64,000 nt of DNA from Cherax quadricarinatus (lineage: Eukaryota; Arthropoda; Malacostraca; Decapoda; Parastacidae), in assembly GCF_038502225.1 (NCBI RefSeq), contig NC_091378.1, positions 1,861,744-1,925,743 of the forward strand, read 5' to 3'. Below the pieces are notes generated by a model. The model was given only the letters and a program-made list of their open reading frames with translations, was not told the DNA's origin and searched no databases. Below, in pieces: positions 51,301-53,161 of the stretch (its first letter is position 1; each line of letters begins with the position of its first letter). A program made the position numbers and the translations under genes.

Positions 51301-52861
51301 TGTCTAAGGGCAATGTGTGGTGTAAATATTATGCAGAAAATTTGGAGTGTGGAAATTAGGAGAAGGTGTGGAGTTAATAAAAGTATTAGTCAGAGGGATG
51401 AAAGGGGTTGCTGAGGTGGTTTGGTCATTTAGAGAGAATGGATCAAAGTAGAATGACATGGAGAGCGTATAAATCTGTAGGGGAAGGAAGGCGGGGTAGG
51501 GATCATCCTCGAAAAGGTTGGAAGGAAGGGGTAAGAGAGGTTTTGTGGGTGAGGGGCTTGGACTTCCAGCAGGCGTGCATGAGCGTGTTCGATAGGAGTG
51601 AATGGAGACGAATGGTATTTGGGACCTGATGATCTGTTGGAGTGTGAGCAGGGTAATATTTAGTGAAGGGATTCAGGGAAACCGGTTATTTTTATATAGT
51701 CGGACTTGAGTCCTGGAAATGGGAAGTACAATGCCTCCACTCTAAAGGAGGGGTTCGGGATATTAGCAGTTTGGCGGGATATGTTGTGTATCTTTATACA
51801 TATATGCTTCTAAACTGTTGTGTTCTGAGCACCTCTGCAGAAACAGTGATTATGTGTGAGTGAGGTGAAAGTGTTGAATGATGATGAAAGTATTTTCTTT
51901 TTGGGGATTTTCTTTCTTTTTGGGTCACCCTGCCTCGGTGGGAGACGGCCGACTTGTTAAAAAAAATAATAATAATAATATAGGCATTCTCTTTAATGCT
52001 TTGAATAAATTTGATTTATGAATAAATTTTGTACTTTTTATTATGTATCTTATGAAATGTCTTTTAAAATACTGTAAACTACTTTATATTTCAATACAAA
52101 TGAGCACGTCTTTGCAGGGACAGAGTCCTCTTCACTGGGCTGCACAACAAGGACATCTAGGTGCTGTTAATACATTACTTGACTTTCATGCATACCCAAA
52201 CTACACCCAGACAACAGATGACAGGTGAAAAACTCCATCAGATAGGACTTGATATGATAATGCATTGTATATATATTGAGTAGTCCAAGGTGCTATTGTA
52301 GAAATGACTGCTAGGGACCTGCTGCTTTGTACTAGTAGTGGTAATGATTTTTTAGGTGTACTGTTTGTAAGTGTGGATGTTTGTAATGTAGTAAAGTTGT
52401 AAAATAAAGTAAATTAGTGTATTTTCCATGCCACAAAGTATTGCTGGACCTGCTAATCCCAGAACTGTAATTGAAGCCCCCTGTCCATCTTTGTTTATAT
52501 ATTTGCAGTCATTTATTACTAATTGAATAGAGTTATAAGTAATAATATGTTTAGGTACACCTTTTAGACTAAAATCATCCATTTGTAAGTTCTGTGGGTG
52601 AGTTGTTGAAGCGTTGGGTCTTCTGTATGTATGGACCATGACTAGAGTCCCTGTCCATTTTTCTGATAATTCATAATAATACTATGTCCAGGTACACACC
52701 CCTAGACTGTGCATATGTTGCTGAGCAGCTGGAGGTTGCACAGGTTTTGATGGAAGCTGGAGGATTGTCAGTCACAAGGATTATGGAGTTTGCAGCCACA
52801 AAGATTCAAGCTGTAGTGCGCAGCTATTTAACTCGCAAACGTTACCGTCTGAAGAAATCCG
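3032..52861 (+). CDS. INVS: Inversin (nephrocystin-2), eleven exons, 3' part outside window
   Basis: Inversin is an ankyrin-repeat scaffold of the proximal ciliary compartment in animals and is linked to planar polarity signalling. Joining exons 2989-3313, 7494-7614, 12834-13025, 14108-14274, 15804-16013, 18667-19007, 28234-28357, 38090-38498, 39259-39386, 52118-52224 and 52692-52861 gives 2251 coding bases (750 codons plus one base) with every phase agreeing. Residues 1 to about 175 are a low-complexity extension. About 176-690 are ankyrin repeats (TPLHWAA-type cores). About 705-735 hold an IQ motif (KIQAVVRSYLTRKRYRL). The order and content match the ankyrin-IQ core of vertebrate inversin, whose ankyrin array begins almost at the N-terminus, so the extension is unusual. 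The ATG at 3032 has A at -3 and G at +4 and an in-frame stop just upstream (3023-3025). The C-terminal region is missing because the window ends in the next intron. Family identity is strong; the exon 1 position is unknown. Confidence 0.9.
3314..4010. other. Intron 2, left part
   Basis: AT-rich intron. The only pattern is a pair of inverted segments around 3830-3925 ('accaggtgctaaggg' and its complement near 3884-3900), which looks like a small, degraded inverted-repeat element. No coding evidence. Confidence 0.5.
4015..4164. mobile_element. 150-bp piggyBac-type MITE (TTAA target)
   Basis: The ends are CCCTTAAACTGTCCAAATGT and the complementary TTTGGACAG. TTAA lies at 4011-4014 and 4165-4168, and the outer right few bases of the repeat are lost. 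The interior carries palindromic 'gtagatctacgtt' blocks. The right TTAA is shared with the next element, so two TTAA-targeting elements sit back to back. Confidence 0.75.
4169..5702. mobile_element. Long piggyBac-type MITE, interrupted by an RTE-derived SINE
   Basis: Starts CCCTTTGACTGTTTCGGTC after TTAA 4165-4168 and ends 'gcgatagtcaaggg' before TTAA 5703-5706. Without the 4231-4701 insertion it is about 1.06 kb, the same length as the uninterrupted copy at 5948-7009. The segment around 4770-4830 (agaatgggtctgtgtggtca) resembles the right subterminal region of the intact piggyBac at 35462-35520. No ORF worth calling. Confidence 0.8.
4231..4701 (-). mobile_element. SINE-like RTE derivative (5' UTR joined to 3' tail)
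   Basis: On the minus strand this begins with the RTE 5' end (GTAGGTTGGTAGACAGCAAC) and runs through the RTE 5' UTR, including 'aagccatgcgtg'. It then jumps straight to the RTE 3' tail (ccaccccgcctcggtggga) without any coding region. Other copies or parts lie at 10650-11045, 18062-18212, 20871-21062, 24915-25313 and 36105-36215. The recurring structure suggests a non-autonomous family using the RTE machinery. Confidence 0.8.
5707..5943. other. Short intron stretch between two MITEs
   Basis: Contains 'gttagccacccaggataacctaagaaagtcagtgtgtcat', related to the SINE body at about 9960-10030. No gene. Confidence 0.4.
5948..7009. mobile_element. Uninterrupted long piggyBac-type MITE (1,062 bp)
   Basis: Flanked by TTAA at 5944-5947 and 7010-7013, with ends CCCCTTGACTGTCGC and the complementary CAGTCAAAGGG. 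It lies opposite in orientation to the copies at 4169-5702 and 53162-56040 and is the only one of the three without an insertion. Its right part (6850-7009) is recognisably related to the right end of the piggyBac transposon at 32666-35619, which makes that element a candidate source. No intact ORF. Confidence 0.8.
7014..7493. other. Intron 2, right part, ending in a strong acceptor
   Basis: AT-rich sequence without recognised repeats. It ends in a polypyrimidine tract of about fifteen T followed by CAG at 7491-7493, which serves exon 3. Confidence 0.6.
7494..7614 (+). CDS. INVS: Inversin exon 3 (residues 95-134, newly inferred)
   Basis: This 121-base exon is too short for ORF-length filters. 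I looked for it because exon 2 ends in phase 0 while exon 4 needs an incoming phase of 1. It follows a long T-tract and CAG, is open in frame 0, ends at CAG|GTTTGT and leaves one base (G), which completes a glycine codon with the first two bases of exon 4. The peptide is rich in Ser, Pro, Gly and Tyr (for example PGFNPGYPCSSPLASG), similar in composition to the start of exon 4. Its length of 3n+1 repairs the phase exactly. Confidence 0.75.
8102..9805 (-). pseudogene. 5'-truncated jockey-superfamily reverse transcriptase (CR1/Rex1 type)
   Basis: The minus-strand frames at 9797-9189 and 9133-8477 together cover a reverse transcriptase from the NYRPISNL finger motif through the end of the protein. 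Visible motifs are FIDLRKAFDTVDH (motif A), VPQGSVLGPLLFLLYINDLP (motif B) and LFADDTT (motif C, catalytic aspartates present). The C-terminal part contains LIYPYLTYGICAWG and GPKIWNSLP. A single indel near 9200 shifts the frame between the two parts. There is no endonuclease domain because the copy is 5' truncated. The 3' end is a (TTTA)n run at about 8103-8132 on the plus strand, the usual tail for this group. It lies inside the Tigger-like element. Confidence 0.85.
9895..10080 (-). repeat. SINE fragment
   Basis: The left part (gggtgttagttgactggtgtggg) matches the SINE at 1002-1147. The right part (cactaactttcttgggttatcctgggtggctaac) resembles 5765-5815. It is a decapod-type dispersed repeat piece inside the broken Tigger element. 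Confidence 0.5.
10090..10476. repeat. CAG-rich minisatellite (CAGCTGACNRTGGTACAG unit)
   Basis: About sixteen variant copies of a unit made of (CAG)n followed by CTGAC and a GTGGTA or CATGGTA block, with period about 18-33 bases depending on the number of CAG triplets. All reading frames are open because the unit length is mostly a multiple of three, giving poly-Ala, poly-Gln or poly-Leu products that are unlikely to be real proteins. It sits within the N-terminal part of the Tigger-like element and probably arose by expansion there. Confidence 0.8.
10650..11045 (-). mobile_element. SINE-like RTE derivative (5' UTR + tail)
   Basis: Same arrangement as 4231-4701. On the minus strand it starts at the RTE 5' end (gtagtgggttggtagacagc), runs through the 5' UTR and ends abruptly in an A-run at about 10650-10660 (plus-strand reading: runs of a, then 'gtttctcc'). 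Most of the RTE 3' tail is missing here. Confidence 0.7.
11100..11745. pseudogene. Two opposed fragments of an RTE-type retrotransposon
   Basis: 11100-11285 (plus) encodes a decayed piece just after the FADD motif of the RTE reverse transcriptase (VDIRLEGGSMEKVNV). 11330-11745 (minus) covers the C-terminus and 3' UTR of another copy ('gagtgcaggcactg', 'caggactcaagtctggcta'). The 3' end of the minus piece faces the plus piece, so this is not a simple 5' inversion but two insertions or a rearrangement. Confidence 0.65.
11746..12833. other. Intron 3, right part
   Basis: An old RTE 5' UTR piece in minus orientation is visible at about 11865-11962 ('catttaacaggcttccatttcacactcac'). The rest is AT-rich with no recognised repeat or gene. Ends in the acceptor 'tgctatctttcag'. Confidence 0.5.
12834..13025 (+). CDS. INVS: Inversin exon 4 (residues 135-198)
   Basis: Acceptor TTTCAG, donor CAAG|GTTGGA; incoming and outgoing phase 1. The first two thirds are Pro/Gly/Leu-rich linker. The last third (LLHSAAILADKLKLSEVLQ) is the first ankyrin repeat and corresponds to the N-terminal repeat of vertebrate inversin, which normally begins only about a dozen residues into the protein. Confidence 0.85.
13026..14107. other. Intron 4
   Basis: Contains a 3' fragment of the CR1/jockey-type element at about 13395-13540 ('tacctggagggtgttctagg', 'gatcaaccagacttatgg'). The rest is AT-rich without recognised features. Confidence 0.5.
14108..14274 (+). 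CDS. INVS: Inversin exon 5 (residues 199-254)
   Basis: Acceptor 'catttcag', phase 1 in, phase 0 out. It encodes an ankyrin repeat and a half (DQWGRVALMYAVMGNHQEAV, then NRTPLHFAAYK). The donor AAA|GTAGGA is unusual because similarity to the RTE 3' region begins at the second intron base (14276). Codon use and sequence fit the family without gaps. Confidence 0.9.
14276..14660 (+). mobile_element. 5'-truncated RTE copy abutting the exon 5 splice donor
   Basis: Similarity to the RTE C-terminus and 3' UTR starts at 'taggaaaggttg', immediately after the G of the splice-donor GT, and runs to the tail 'accttggtgggaaagggcca' and an A-rich end at about 14660. The insertion therefore sits exactly at the exon-intron border, and most or all of the present 5' splice site downstream of its first base is retrotransposon sequence. 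Confidence 0.8.
14661..15068. other. Intron 5, middle
   Basis: AT-rich sequence with no recognised gene or repeat. Confidence 0.5.
15069..15251. repeat. Tandem repeat, three copies of 61 bp
   Basis: Three nearly identical consecutive 61-base units begin GAGATTGAGATAATTAGTAG at 15069, 15130 and 15191. A related, diverged piece (gtcagatgaattgtgaatga) follows to about 15300. The near identity of the units indicates recent duplication. Confidence 0.95.
15252..15803. other. Intron 5, right part
   Basis: AT-rich. A SINE-tail copy ('gacccttgtgggtttagtgc') is at 15722-15772, close to the acceptor at 15803. Nothing else seen. Confidence 0.5.
15804..16013 (+). CDS. INVS: Inversin exon 6 (residues 255-324)
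   Basis: Acceptor 'attcatatag', donor AAG|GTATGT, phase 0 on both sides. It encodes ankyrin repeats (GHLGCIKAILHAV and VTPLHHAAIHSNSKCLQVLL). Between them lies an insertion (about residues 268-286) longer than in vertebrate inversin. The C-terminal APGTLDTEDHKK matches the family's APG-VDTQD segment. Confidence 0.9.
16045..16258. mobile_element. Small piggyBac-type MITE near the exon 6 donor
   Basis: TTAA at 16041-16044, then CCCGTAAACGGTCCAAACG. The right end is the complementary GGACTGTTTACGGG, and the right TTAA has decayed to TCAT. The interior is made of repeated 'acatttgaaaatatgtaaaaaa'-type blocks. It begins 31 bases after the exon 6 donor. Confidence 0.75.
16300..17216. mobile_element. 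Old, degraded long piggyBac-type MITE
   Basis: Follows the long MITE of 5948-7009 in the same order ('ccagttccattgtttcagttgacca', 'ttgattgagtacaagaaactgcc', 'tctgtcaaatga') with many changes. It ends 'cctcgaaagggttaaa'. The left end is eroded. Clearly older than the other copies. Confidence 0.7.
17249..18240 (-). mobile_element. Cluster of RTE fragments (minus orientation)
   Basis: 17249-17480 is an RTE 3' tail and UTR. 17600-17830 corresponds to the reverse-transcriptase segment around FADD (complement 'cagcctctcttcagaatctccc'). 17887-17980 is another tail. 18062-18212 is a partial 5' UTR plus tail derivative (agaaggggttactatcccct). All are degraded. Confidence 0.7.
18241..18666. other. Intron 6, right part
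   Basis: Has a CR1-type 3' fragment at about 18368-18435 ('tacctggagtttacctagag', 'acggcccggtctgtgacc') and an RTE-tail scrap at 18455-18500. Ends in a T-tract and 'atcag' acceptor. Confidence 0.5.
18667..19007 (+). CDS. INVS: Inversin exon 7 (residues 325-437)
   Basis: Acceptor TTTATCAG, donor AGCAG|GTTAGA, phase 0 in, phase 2 out. It encodes about three and a half ankyrin repeats, including TPLLWAAAYGSEENVRLLIK, KTPLHWAAMSKAEGAKYCVR, NWQDFDGITALHLAVAEARE and FRTALHWACSR. The NWQD-x-(D/E)G segment is a good landmark of inversin. The arginine codon at the end is completed by the first base of exon 8. Confidence 0.92.
19112..19372 (+). mobile_element. RTE 3' tail followed by an (ATT)n run
   Basis: 19112-19290 matches the RTE 3' UTR and tail ('gtgatggagtgaatgatgaa', 'ccttggtgggaaacagcaaa'). 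It is followed by ATAATA-type sequence and an ATT microsatellite at about 19333-19357. Confidence 0.8.
19374..19588. mobile_element. Small piggyBac-type MITE with intact TTAA flanks
   Basis: TTAA at 19370-19373 and 19589-19592. Ends CCCTTAAACTGTCCAAAC and the exact complement GTTTGGACAGTTTAAGGG. The inside has palindromic 'gtagatctac' blocks and a long A-run. Same subfamily as 4015-4164 and 60127-60408. Confidence 0.85.
19593..20397. other. Intron 7, left part
   Basis: Contains a dispersed repeat block at 19618-19700 ('ttggatcaagagtccttcatc') also found at 28560-28625. Otherwise no recognisable element. Confidence 0.45.
20398..20580. mobile_element. Terminal piece of a Tigger-like element
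   Basis: Begins CAGTGGAACCTCTACTTACG after TA and continues with the 'gcgag' motif series. The matching opposite end type is seen at 26780-26856 and 27300-27390. The remainder is lost. Confidence 0.6.
20581..20870. mobile_element. Fragment of long piggyBac-type MITE
   Basis: 20733-20870 matches the interior of the long MITE ('tctcatttgatagaatggaa', 'gatgttcaagagtaaacaaatg'). 20581-20732 is unassigned. Confidence 0.6.
20871..21062 (+). mobile_element. Partial RTE-derived SINE: 5' UTR fused to 3' tail
   Basis: The clearest view of the junction: RTE 5' UTR sequence ('tccatggggaagtggaacag', 'ggctagtaaccccttctcct') is followed directly by the 3' tail ('gggccaccccgccttggtgg') and a TAATAATAA tail. 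The coding region is absent. Confidence 0.85.
21113..21418. mobile_element. 306-bp MITE with TA target
   Basis: TA at 21111-21112 and 21419-21420. Inverted ends CACCTACCATGTGACTTACG and the complementary GTAAGTCAGATGGTAGGTG. The same family is present at 39487-40745, where a Tigger derivative has jumped into it. Confidence 0.8.
21436..24905 (+). mobile_element. RTE subfamily A copy with 5' inversion
   Basis: The 3' half is on the plus strand from about 23238 (LVQLFNKCMEEGK) to the tail 'ccttggtgggaatcgtccag' and AATAAT run near 24905. To its left the 5' half lies inverted, from the endonuclease (VYAPVEER, near 23238) leftward to GKAAGIDGI (22078). After the SINE insertion at 21521-22077 it continues to LVQLFNK at about 21440. 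The internal end of the inverted part coincides with the start of the plus part, the outcome expected from twin priming. Reverse-transcriptase motifs A (FMDLEKAYDRV) and C (LLFADDTVLLG) are intact in the plus part. A one-base loss near 24220 shifts the frame. The copy is non-functional. Confidence 0.85.
21521..22077 (-). repeat. tRNA-derived SINE dimer with inverted third head, 13-bp target duplication
   Basis: Inserted in the inverted RTE segment and flanked by direct copies of TTTATCCCATCAA. On the minus strand a full unit (tRNA-like head 21915-21797, tail 21796-21651) is followed by a second head (21650-21524). On the right a third head with partial tail lies inverted (21919-22077), forming a near-perfect palindrome centred at 21917. 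The plus-strand head has an A box (TGGTCTAGTGG, 21963-21973) and a B box (GGTTCAATCCC, 22014-22024). The layout resembles a retrotransposed SINE dimer whose 5' end was inverted during insertion. Confidence 0.8.
24915..25313 (-). mobile_element. SINE-like RTE derivative
   Basis: Minus orientation, directly after the RTE tail. 3' tail at the left ('caacaaaccaaccgtatccc'), RTE 5' UTR, and 5' end at about 25305 ('aacctactacct'). About 70 bases of the UTR ('aaccagcaatcctaccatc' region) are missing relative to 4231-4701. Confidence 0.8.
25569..26686 (+). mobile_element. 1,118-bp Tigger/pogo-like derivative
   Basis: TA-flanked with inverted ends CAGTGGAACCTCAAAAATCG and the complement CGATTTTTGAGGTTCCACTG. 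Inside is a remnant transposase: start MGPKKLASGTPVV, a helix-turn-helix of the CENP-B/psq type (LVELARMYGKNKSTIGSI), then after an internal deletion the C-terminal part. The DDE catalytic core is absent, so mobility would need a full-length relative. Confidence 0.85.
25849..26383 (+). pseudogene. Remnant Tigger transposase: DNA-binding domain plus C-terminus
   Basis: Frame 25849-26070 (73 codons) encodes the N-terminal helix-turn-helix. A shifted frame 26063-26383 encodes the C-terminal tail (FREMLKRRQKLRTVDSYFV, then VRQGSSDSQAGPSDIKRQRR). The frames overlap by eight bases at about 26063-26070, where an indel has occurred. Other copies of the family keep the same two ends (39856-40262, 50807-50367, 56358-56113). 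The tail motifs SSDSQAGPS and VLxEGDSPSK are conserved in all. Confidence 0.8.
27391..28233. other. Intron 7, right part
   Basis: Includes another transposon-end scrap at about 27405-27470 ('ggtatccacggcaggtcctt'). Around 27940-28080 there are two similar 60-70-base blocks ('actgtccattattgttggga' and 'actatccattattgttgctg'), a local duplication. No gene. Ends in the acceptor 'atatatccag'. Confidence 0.5.
28234..28357 (+). CDS. INVS: Inversin exon 8 (residues 438-479)
   Basis: Acceptor TATATCCAG, donor GAGCTG|GTAAGA, phase 2 in, phase 0 out. It encodes one ankyrin repeat (LTTIVGKLLERGAHLGAVD, ATPLHYAAQLNHADTVEL), closely matching the family's GATPLHYAAQ segment. Fifty bases downstream the exon end and donor are duplicated ('ctgatactctagagctggtaa'); use of that second donor would shift the frame. 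Confidence 0.9.
28358..29334. other. Intron 8, left part
   Basis: A dispersed repeat block is at 28560-28625, RTE-tail-like sequence at about 28900-29010 and a plus-oriented CR1-type 3' end at about 29170-29240 ('gttgacccccagaacaccct'). No gene. Confidence 0.5.
29759..32665 (+). pseudogene. RTE endonuclease-reverse transcriptase, one frameshift
   Basis: The long frame (29759-32047) encodes an apurinic-type endonuclease with SETKLKG, VVGDLNAKVGE and SDHFLVVA motifs, followed by a reverse transcriptase with FVAFMDLEKAYDRVDRG (A), GLRQGCVMSPWLFNIFIDG (B) and LLFADDTVLLG (C). An extra A in an A-run at about 32032-32037 ends the frame; the C-terminal domain (RRLEAVEMSCLRAMCGVN, RRGRGRPRKGW) continues in the next frame from about 32055. 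The final residues run into the piggyBac. There is no in-frame ATG before the endonuclease's first strand, so the true start is unclear. Target-primed reverse transcription would be its role if repaired. Confidence 0.85.
32666..35619 (-). mobile_element. Complete piggyBac-family transposon, TTAA target duplication
   Basis: TTAA at 32662-32665 and 35620-35623. Perfect 14-base terminal inverted repeats CCCTTTCAGGGTCC and GGACCCTGAAAGGG. Length 2,954 bp. It carries one transposase gene on the minus strand. The right subterminal region has repeated 'gtagatctacgg' motifs shared with the small MITEs, and the segment 35470-35520 is related to the long MITEs. It is inserted in the RTE at TTAA, and removing one TTAA and the element restores the RTE sequence seen in other copies (tttttaatacttaacgtg). 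Confidence 0.95.
33151..35403 (-). CDS. piggyBac transposase (PGBD4-like), apparently intact
   Basis: A DDE-type transposase that cuts and inserts at TTAA without leaving footprints. The frame is open from 35478, but the Met at 35403 (MSRRKSALTPRK) gives 750 residues and a more usual start. Residues 1 to about 230 are acidic and Ser-rich with RS repeats (RSTSRSTSRSTSRG). The DDE_Tnp_1_7 domain follows: Asp417 in VIDESL, Asp498 in YTDNWY and Asp592 in VIDYTQN fit the three catalytic aspartates. The C-terminus is a cysteine-rich zinc-binding module (CIVCAQ, CEECKVPLCMVPCF). No stop or frameshift. Together with perfect inverted repeats this argues for recent, possibly current, activity. Expression is not shown. 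Confidence 0.93.
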   Translation of the reverse strand: MSRRKSALTPRKIGTLLFLSDSSDTDGSGNEDEFYGFDELVTENNDQDIDNSAENPDDPRPSTSGVGTRDSRSVVPKRKRKLIFSRGLASDFSNDDDSDVDCDFIALDDHSSSDSEETYSPVKRRYVRRRMRSGSVPYAMPRGRSTSRSTSRSTSRGPTPVLGSDSEDDVATLGMDGPQTSVDGVSGAGGGSGTAMRDSLCHAGTHAADSSVQGQSGASPTSPPQPPVQPAYDVQYPPANRIWDWQQNPNFVPSPHHFDDSQSGILPTCPLGTTANELEFFELFFDQPLMETIVRESNKYFQYTMANTILSPQSRLHRWKETTVAEMYLLFATIMLMPHVYKHNIKAYWSTDRLICTPSFSEIIPVNRFILLLRMLHFSDKTRPDRSDRLYKIRNVFMYLKQKFRIYFYPFKNLVIDESLILFKGRMSFKQYIPSKRNRFGIKLFVLCDCDSGLVLDIVVYTGSKTLKDTKMLLGISGDVVRNMMAPYLGKGHTLYTDNWYTSPLLSDFMRVNKTDVCGTVRSNRKHMPRLNAGVRGDDVQVFTANDIMALRWHDKRDVTLLTTIHRNEMQDSGKVDRVTNERIRKPVTVIDYTQNMRLVDKCDMQIGFVDCVRKSYKWYMKLFFHLMDISMLNAYNMYQIKTGNRPPYGEFCLSVVRQLIMKYQVTTPAIQHGPRIHHNIPKRLRREGDHFIIQLPSTQKKFAQKRCIVCAQTKRRQQRRKDTRFMCEECKVPLCMVPCFKEFHKLQQF
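35881..36230. mobile_element. Old RTE tail fragments
   Basis: 35884-36045 is a diverged plus-oriented RTE 3' tail ('ccttccttggtggtagataa'). 36105-36215 is a minus-oriented tail plus 5' UTR scrap ('tacaggagaaaggggttgca'). Confidence 0.65.
36231..37345 (-). mobile_element. 5'-truncated RTE subfamily B copy, split by a MITE
   Basis: On the minus strand it encodes the reverse transcriptase C-terminus (YLGVDVSADGFMKDGVN, RRLEAVMSCLRAMCGVN) with several frame and residue changes, then the 3' UTR and tail at 36238 ('caacaagtcggccgtctccc' on the plus strand). The MITE 36545-36747 interrupts the 3' UTR at a TA. 5' truncation is at about 37345. Confidence 0.85.
36545..36747. mobile_element. 203-bp Tigger/pogo-type MITE (second copy)
   Basis: TA flanks at 36543-36544 and 36748-36749. Ends CAGTGGACCCCCGCATAACG and GTTATGCGGGGGTCCACTG. Same length as 2204-2406. Confidence 0.88.
37346..38089. other. Intron 8, right part
   Basis: AT-rich. Only a short RTE-tail scrap at about 37930-38015 is recognised. Ends in a T-rich acceptor 'ttatttttgcag'. Confidence 0.5.
38090..38498 (+). CDS. INVS: Inversin exon 9 (residues 480-615)
   Basis: The largest coding exon. Acceptor TTTTTGCAG, donor AGCAG|GTACAT, phase 0 in, phase 1 out. It encodes four ankyrin repeats, with cores HTALLWAAARRADTALTVM, CTALHIAAGAGHVSTVRVLL, RTPLLHAAQAGHAQIVKIL and QCALHHAVLNGHLYLAQIL. GC content is clearly higher than in the introns, as expected for coding sequence. 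The first nine bases around the acceptor (GCTGGTAAG) repeat the sequence spanning the previous donor. Confidence 0.93.
38499..39258. other. Intron 9, with two RTE fragments
   Basis: 38560-38766 is a plus-oriented RTE 3' UTR and tail ('ggaagtacagtgccagcatt'). 38895-39060 is a minus-oriented piece of the same region ('agagtgcaggcactgtactt'). They face away from a central AT-rich segment. Confidence 0.7.
39259..39386 (+). CDS. INVS: Inversin exon 10 (residues 616-658)
   Basis: Acceptor ATTTTTAG, donor TACCAG|GTACAT, phase 1 in, phase 0 out. It encodes an ankyrin repeat (VNVQDYSGRTPLHMAAYKG, then IDIMFLLLENRGDVNARD). The NVQDY-x-GRTPL segment is nearly the same as in vertebrate inversin. Confidence 0.92.
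39487..40745. mobile_element. TA-targeting MITE split by a Tigger derivative
   Basis: Same family as 21113-21418: left end with 'caacttacgaccgagttcgg', right end 'gcaagtcggatggtaggta'. Tigger derivative 39616-40560 is inserted at a TA. The outer right boundary is approximate. Confidence 0.75.
39616..40560 (+). mobile_element. 945-bp Tigger-like derivative with remnant ORF
   Basis: TA-flanked. Ends CAGTGGACCCCCGGTATTTG and the complement-like ATACTGGGGGTCCACTG. It encodes MGPKKASSANPVVKRVRISM and the conserved C-terminal tail (RQRSSDSQAGPSGIERRREV). A deletion near 40032 relative to the copy at 50090-51057 breaks the frame. It lacks the catalytic core. Confidence 0.85.
40746..41054. other. 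Intron 10 segment
   Basis: RTE-tail scrap at about 40785-40870 ('agggcatcctgcctgggtga'), otherwise no feature. Confidence 0.45.
41089..41808 (-). pseudogene. CR1-type reverse transcriptase C-terminus, separated by the RTE
   Basis: Frame 41808-41482 (KDLGVIMSVDLTFKDH, then LEYCCILMAPFKAGD) and frame 41439-41089 (FNCLLAYIRGITN, FKKALDRHLKSVPDQPG) are the end of the protein whose beginning lies at 45733 and above. The small piece at 45733-45545 (SSFANDTRITMAVTSIEDTA) carries the mutated F-A-D-D box, here FAND. Confidence 0.75.
41855..45545 (-). mobile_element. Full-length RTE subfamily B, 9-bp target duplication
   Basis: The 5' end at about 45540 (plus strand 'tgctgtctaccaacctacta') is followed on the minus strand by the 5' UTR, endonuclease (45124-44753 and 44831-43842), reverse transcriptase (43722-42472) and C-terminus (42500-42201), 3' UTR, tail and A-run at 41855. 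Direct repeats TACCCTGAT flank it. Frameshifts occur near 44760 (run of GA repeats), near 43800 and near 42505. Motif A reads FIAFMDLEKAYDRV and motif C LLFADDTVLMG. It differs from subfamily A by RGKTECRIADEQGGFRVGRG in place of SKTENRIADEQGGFRKGRG. Length about 3.69 kb. Confidence 0.92.
46045..47764 (-). pseudogene. CR1-type endonuclease and reverse transcriptase, first part
   Basis: Frames at 47764-47399, 47522-46794 and 46468-46045. The endonuclease shows VSANIQ at its start, GDFNLRHLKW, LDLIFTNNDD and SDHN. Where the family has a catalytic Glu in a T-E-T-H-L motif this copy reads FTVTHTKG, so that residue is lost. The reverse transcriptase part includes a degraded NYRLIALTSHIIKIFERVL finger segment. 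Broken by several frameshifts. Confidence 0.75.
47734..48510 (-). pseudogene. ORF1 of the CR1-type element: acidic repeats and Cys/His fingers
   Basis: The N-terminal part (frame 48508-48299) has three or four copies of an 11-residue unit of the type VVLEDSAHEGT. A frame change near 48330 leads into a Ser/Asp-rich linker and a Cys/His region at about 48150-47940 with CKYNALGICKHG, CTSDHPKNC, CNFPSCYLFHPEMC and CYNECCQAHH. The spacing fits three or four zinc-binding modules, which suggests a nucleic-acid-binding, Gag-like role. The exact class (CCCH versus other) cannot be settled by eye. Confidence 0.65.
48560..49345 (+). mobile_element. Old RTE 3' fragment
   Basis: Encodes the reverse transcriptase C-terminus with many changes (ARRRLEAEGMSCFRVMCRVN), then a 3' UTR and tail ('atcctgtcttggcaggaggt'). 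More diverged than the neighbouring copy at 49373. Confidence 0.75.
50090..51057 (-). mobile_element. 968-bp Tigger-like derivative with preserved ORF
   Basis: TA at 50088-50089 and 51058-51059. Ends CAGTGGACCCTCGACCAACG and the complement TTTGTCGAGGGTCCACTG. It carries one uninterrupted 146-codon frame on the minus strand. Deleting the element and one TA restores the RTE codon for the Tyr of FRYLGVDV. Confidence 0.9.
50367..50807 (-). CDS. Short Tigger-derived protein (N- and C-terminal transposase ends)
   Basis: 146 codons from ATG 50807. It begins MGPKKASSANPVIKRVRISM, the same start as in the other Tigger derivatives, but most of the helix-turn-helix seen at 25930-26010 is missing. A middle segment (SKIKEMCAKWVELQTFMDEN) and the tail (RQRSSDSQAGSSGIKRRREV, then VLMEGDSPSKH) follow. 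The DDE core is absent, so it cannot be a transposase. The frame may be open by chance of recent insertion; whether it is expressed or acts as a repressor is unknown. Confidence 0.6.
   Translation of the reverse strand: MGPKKASSANPVIKRVRISMEIKKDFEGFGANPEMPMPVVESIVPTSKIKEMCAKWVELQTFMDENHPNTAIASRAGDCYNDNVVAHFRQIVKEREVQSSMDRYVVRQRSSDSQAGSSGIKRRREVTLEKDLTPQVLMEGDSPSKH
51966..52117. other. Intron 10, right end
   Basis: AT-rich sequence leading to the acceptor 'gcacgtctttgcag'. No feature. Confidence 0.5.
52118..52224 (+). CDS. INVS: Inversin exon 11 (residues 659-693)
   Basis: Acceptor TCTTTGCAG, donor GACAG|GTGAAA, phase 0 in, phase 2 out. It encodes the last full ankyrin repeat (GQSPLHWAAQQGHLGAVNTL, then LDFHAYPN), matching the family's LLLDFAAFPN segment before the final repeat. 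Confidence 0.92.
52225..52691. other. Intron 11
   Basis: Short intron of 467 bases without recognised repeats. Ends 'ctatgtccag'. Confidence 0.6.
52692..52861 (+). CDS. INVS: Inversin exon 12 (residues 694-750, IQ motif)
   Basis: Acceptor TGTCCAG, donor TCCG|GTAAGG, phase 2 in, phase 1 out. It encodes the end of the ankyrin array (YTPLDCAYVAEQLEVAQVLM) and an IQ motif (AATKIQAVVRSYLTRKRYRL), which in this family binds calmodulin. The next exon is not found before 64000. Confidence 0.93.
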
Positions 52862-53161
52862 GTAAGGATAATAGAAATAAAGGGATATATTTTTTGTTTG
52901 TTTTAGACTGTAAAAATATTAGTACAGCGGAACCTTGGTTTTCGTTTTTAATTCATTCCAGAGAGTCTGACAAAAACCACAATCGACAATAACTAAAGCA
53001 ATATCTCCCATAAGAAATAATGTAAATCCAATTAATCCGTTCCAGACACCCAAAAATATTAACAAAAAAATTTTTTATAGAGAATAACTGTAGTTTTACA
53101 TACAGAAAACAATGAGAAATAAATAAAAAGCACTAATTTTAATGGATAAAGGAACATTTAA

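Larger units (their letters stand above)
49373..51965 (+). mobile_element. 5'-truncated RTE subfamily B, split by a Tigger derivative
   Basis: Starts within the reverse transcriptase at IPGKVYGKVIIERIRGK. Motifs A, B and C are present (FIAFMDLKRAYDRV, GLRQGCVMSPWLFN, LLFADDTVLMG), with a 2-base frame change near 49620. At 50088 the frame (VNVFRY) is cut by the Tigger derivative 50090-51057 and resumes at 51060 (LGVDVSADGF). The tail ends 'cctcggtgggagacggccga' and an A/AATAAT run at about 51965. Confidence 0.88.
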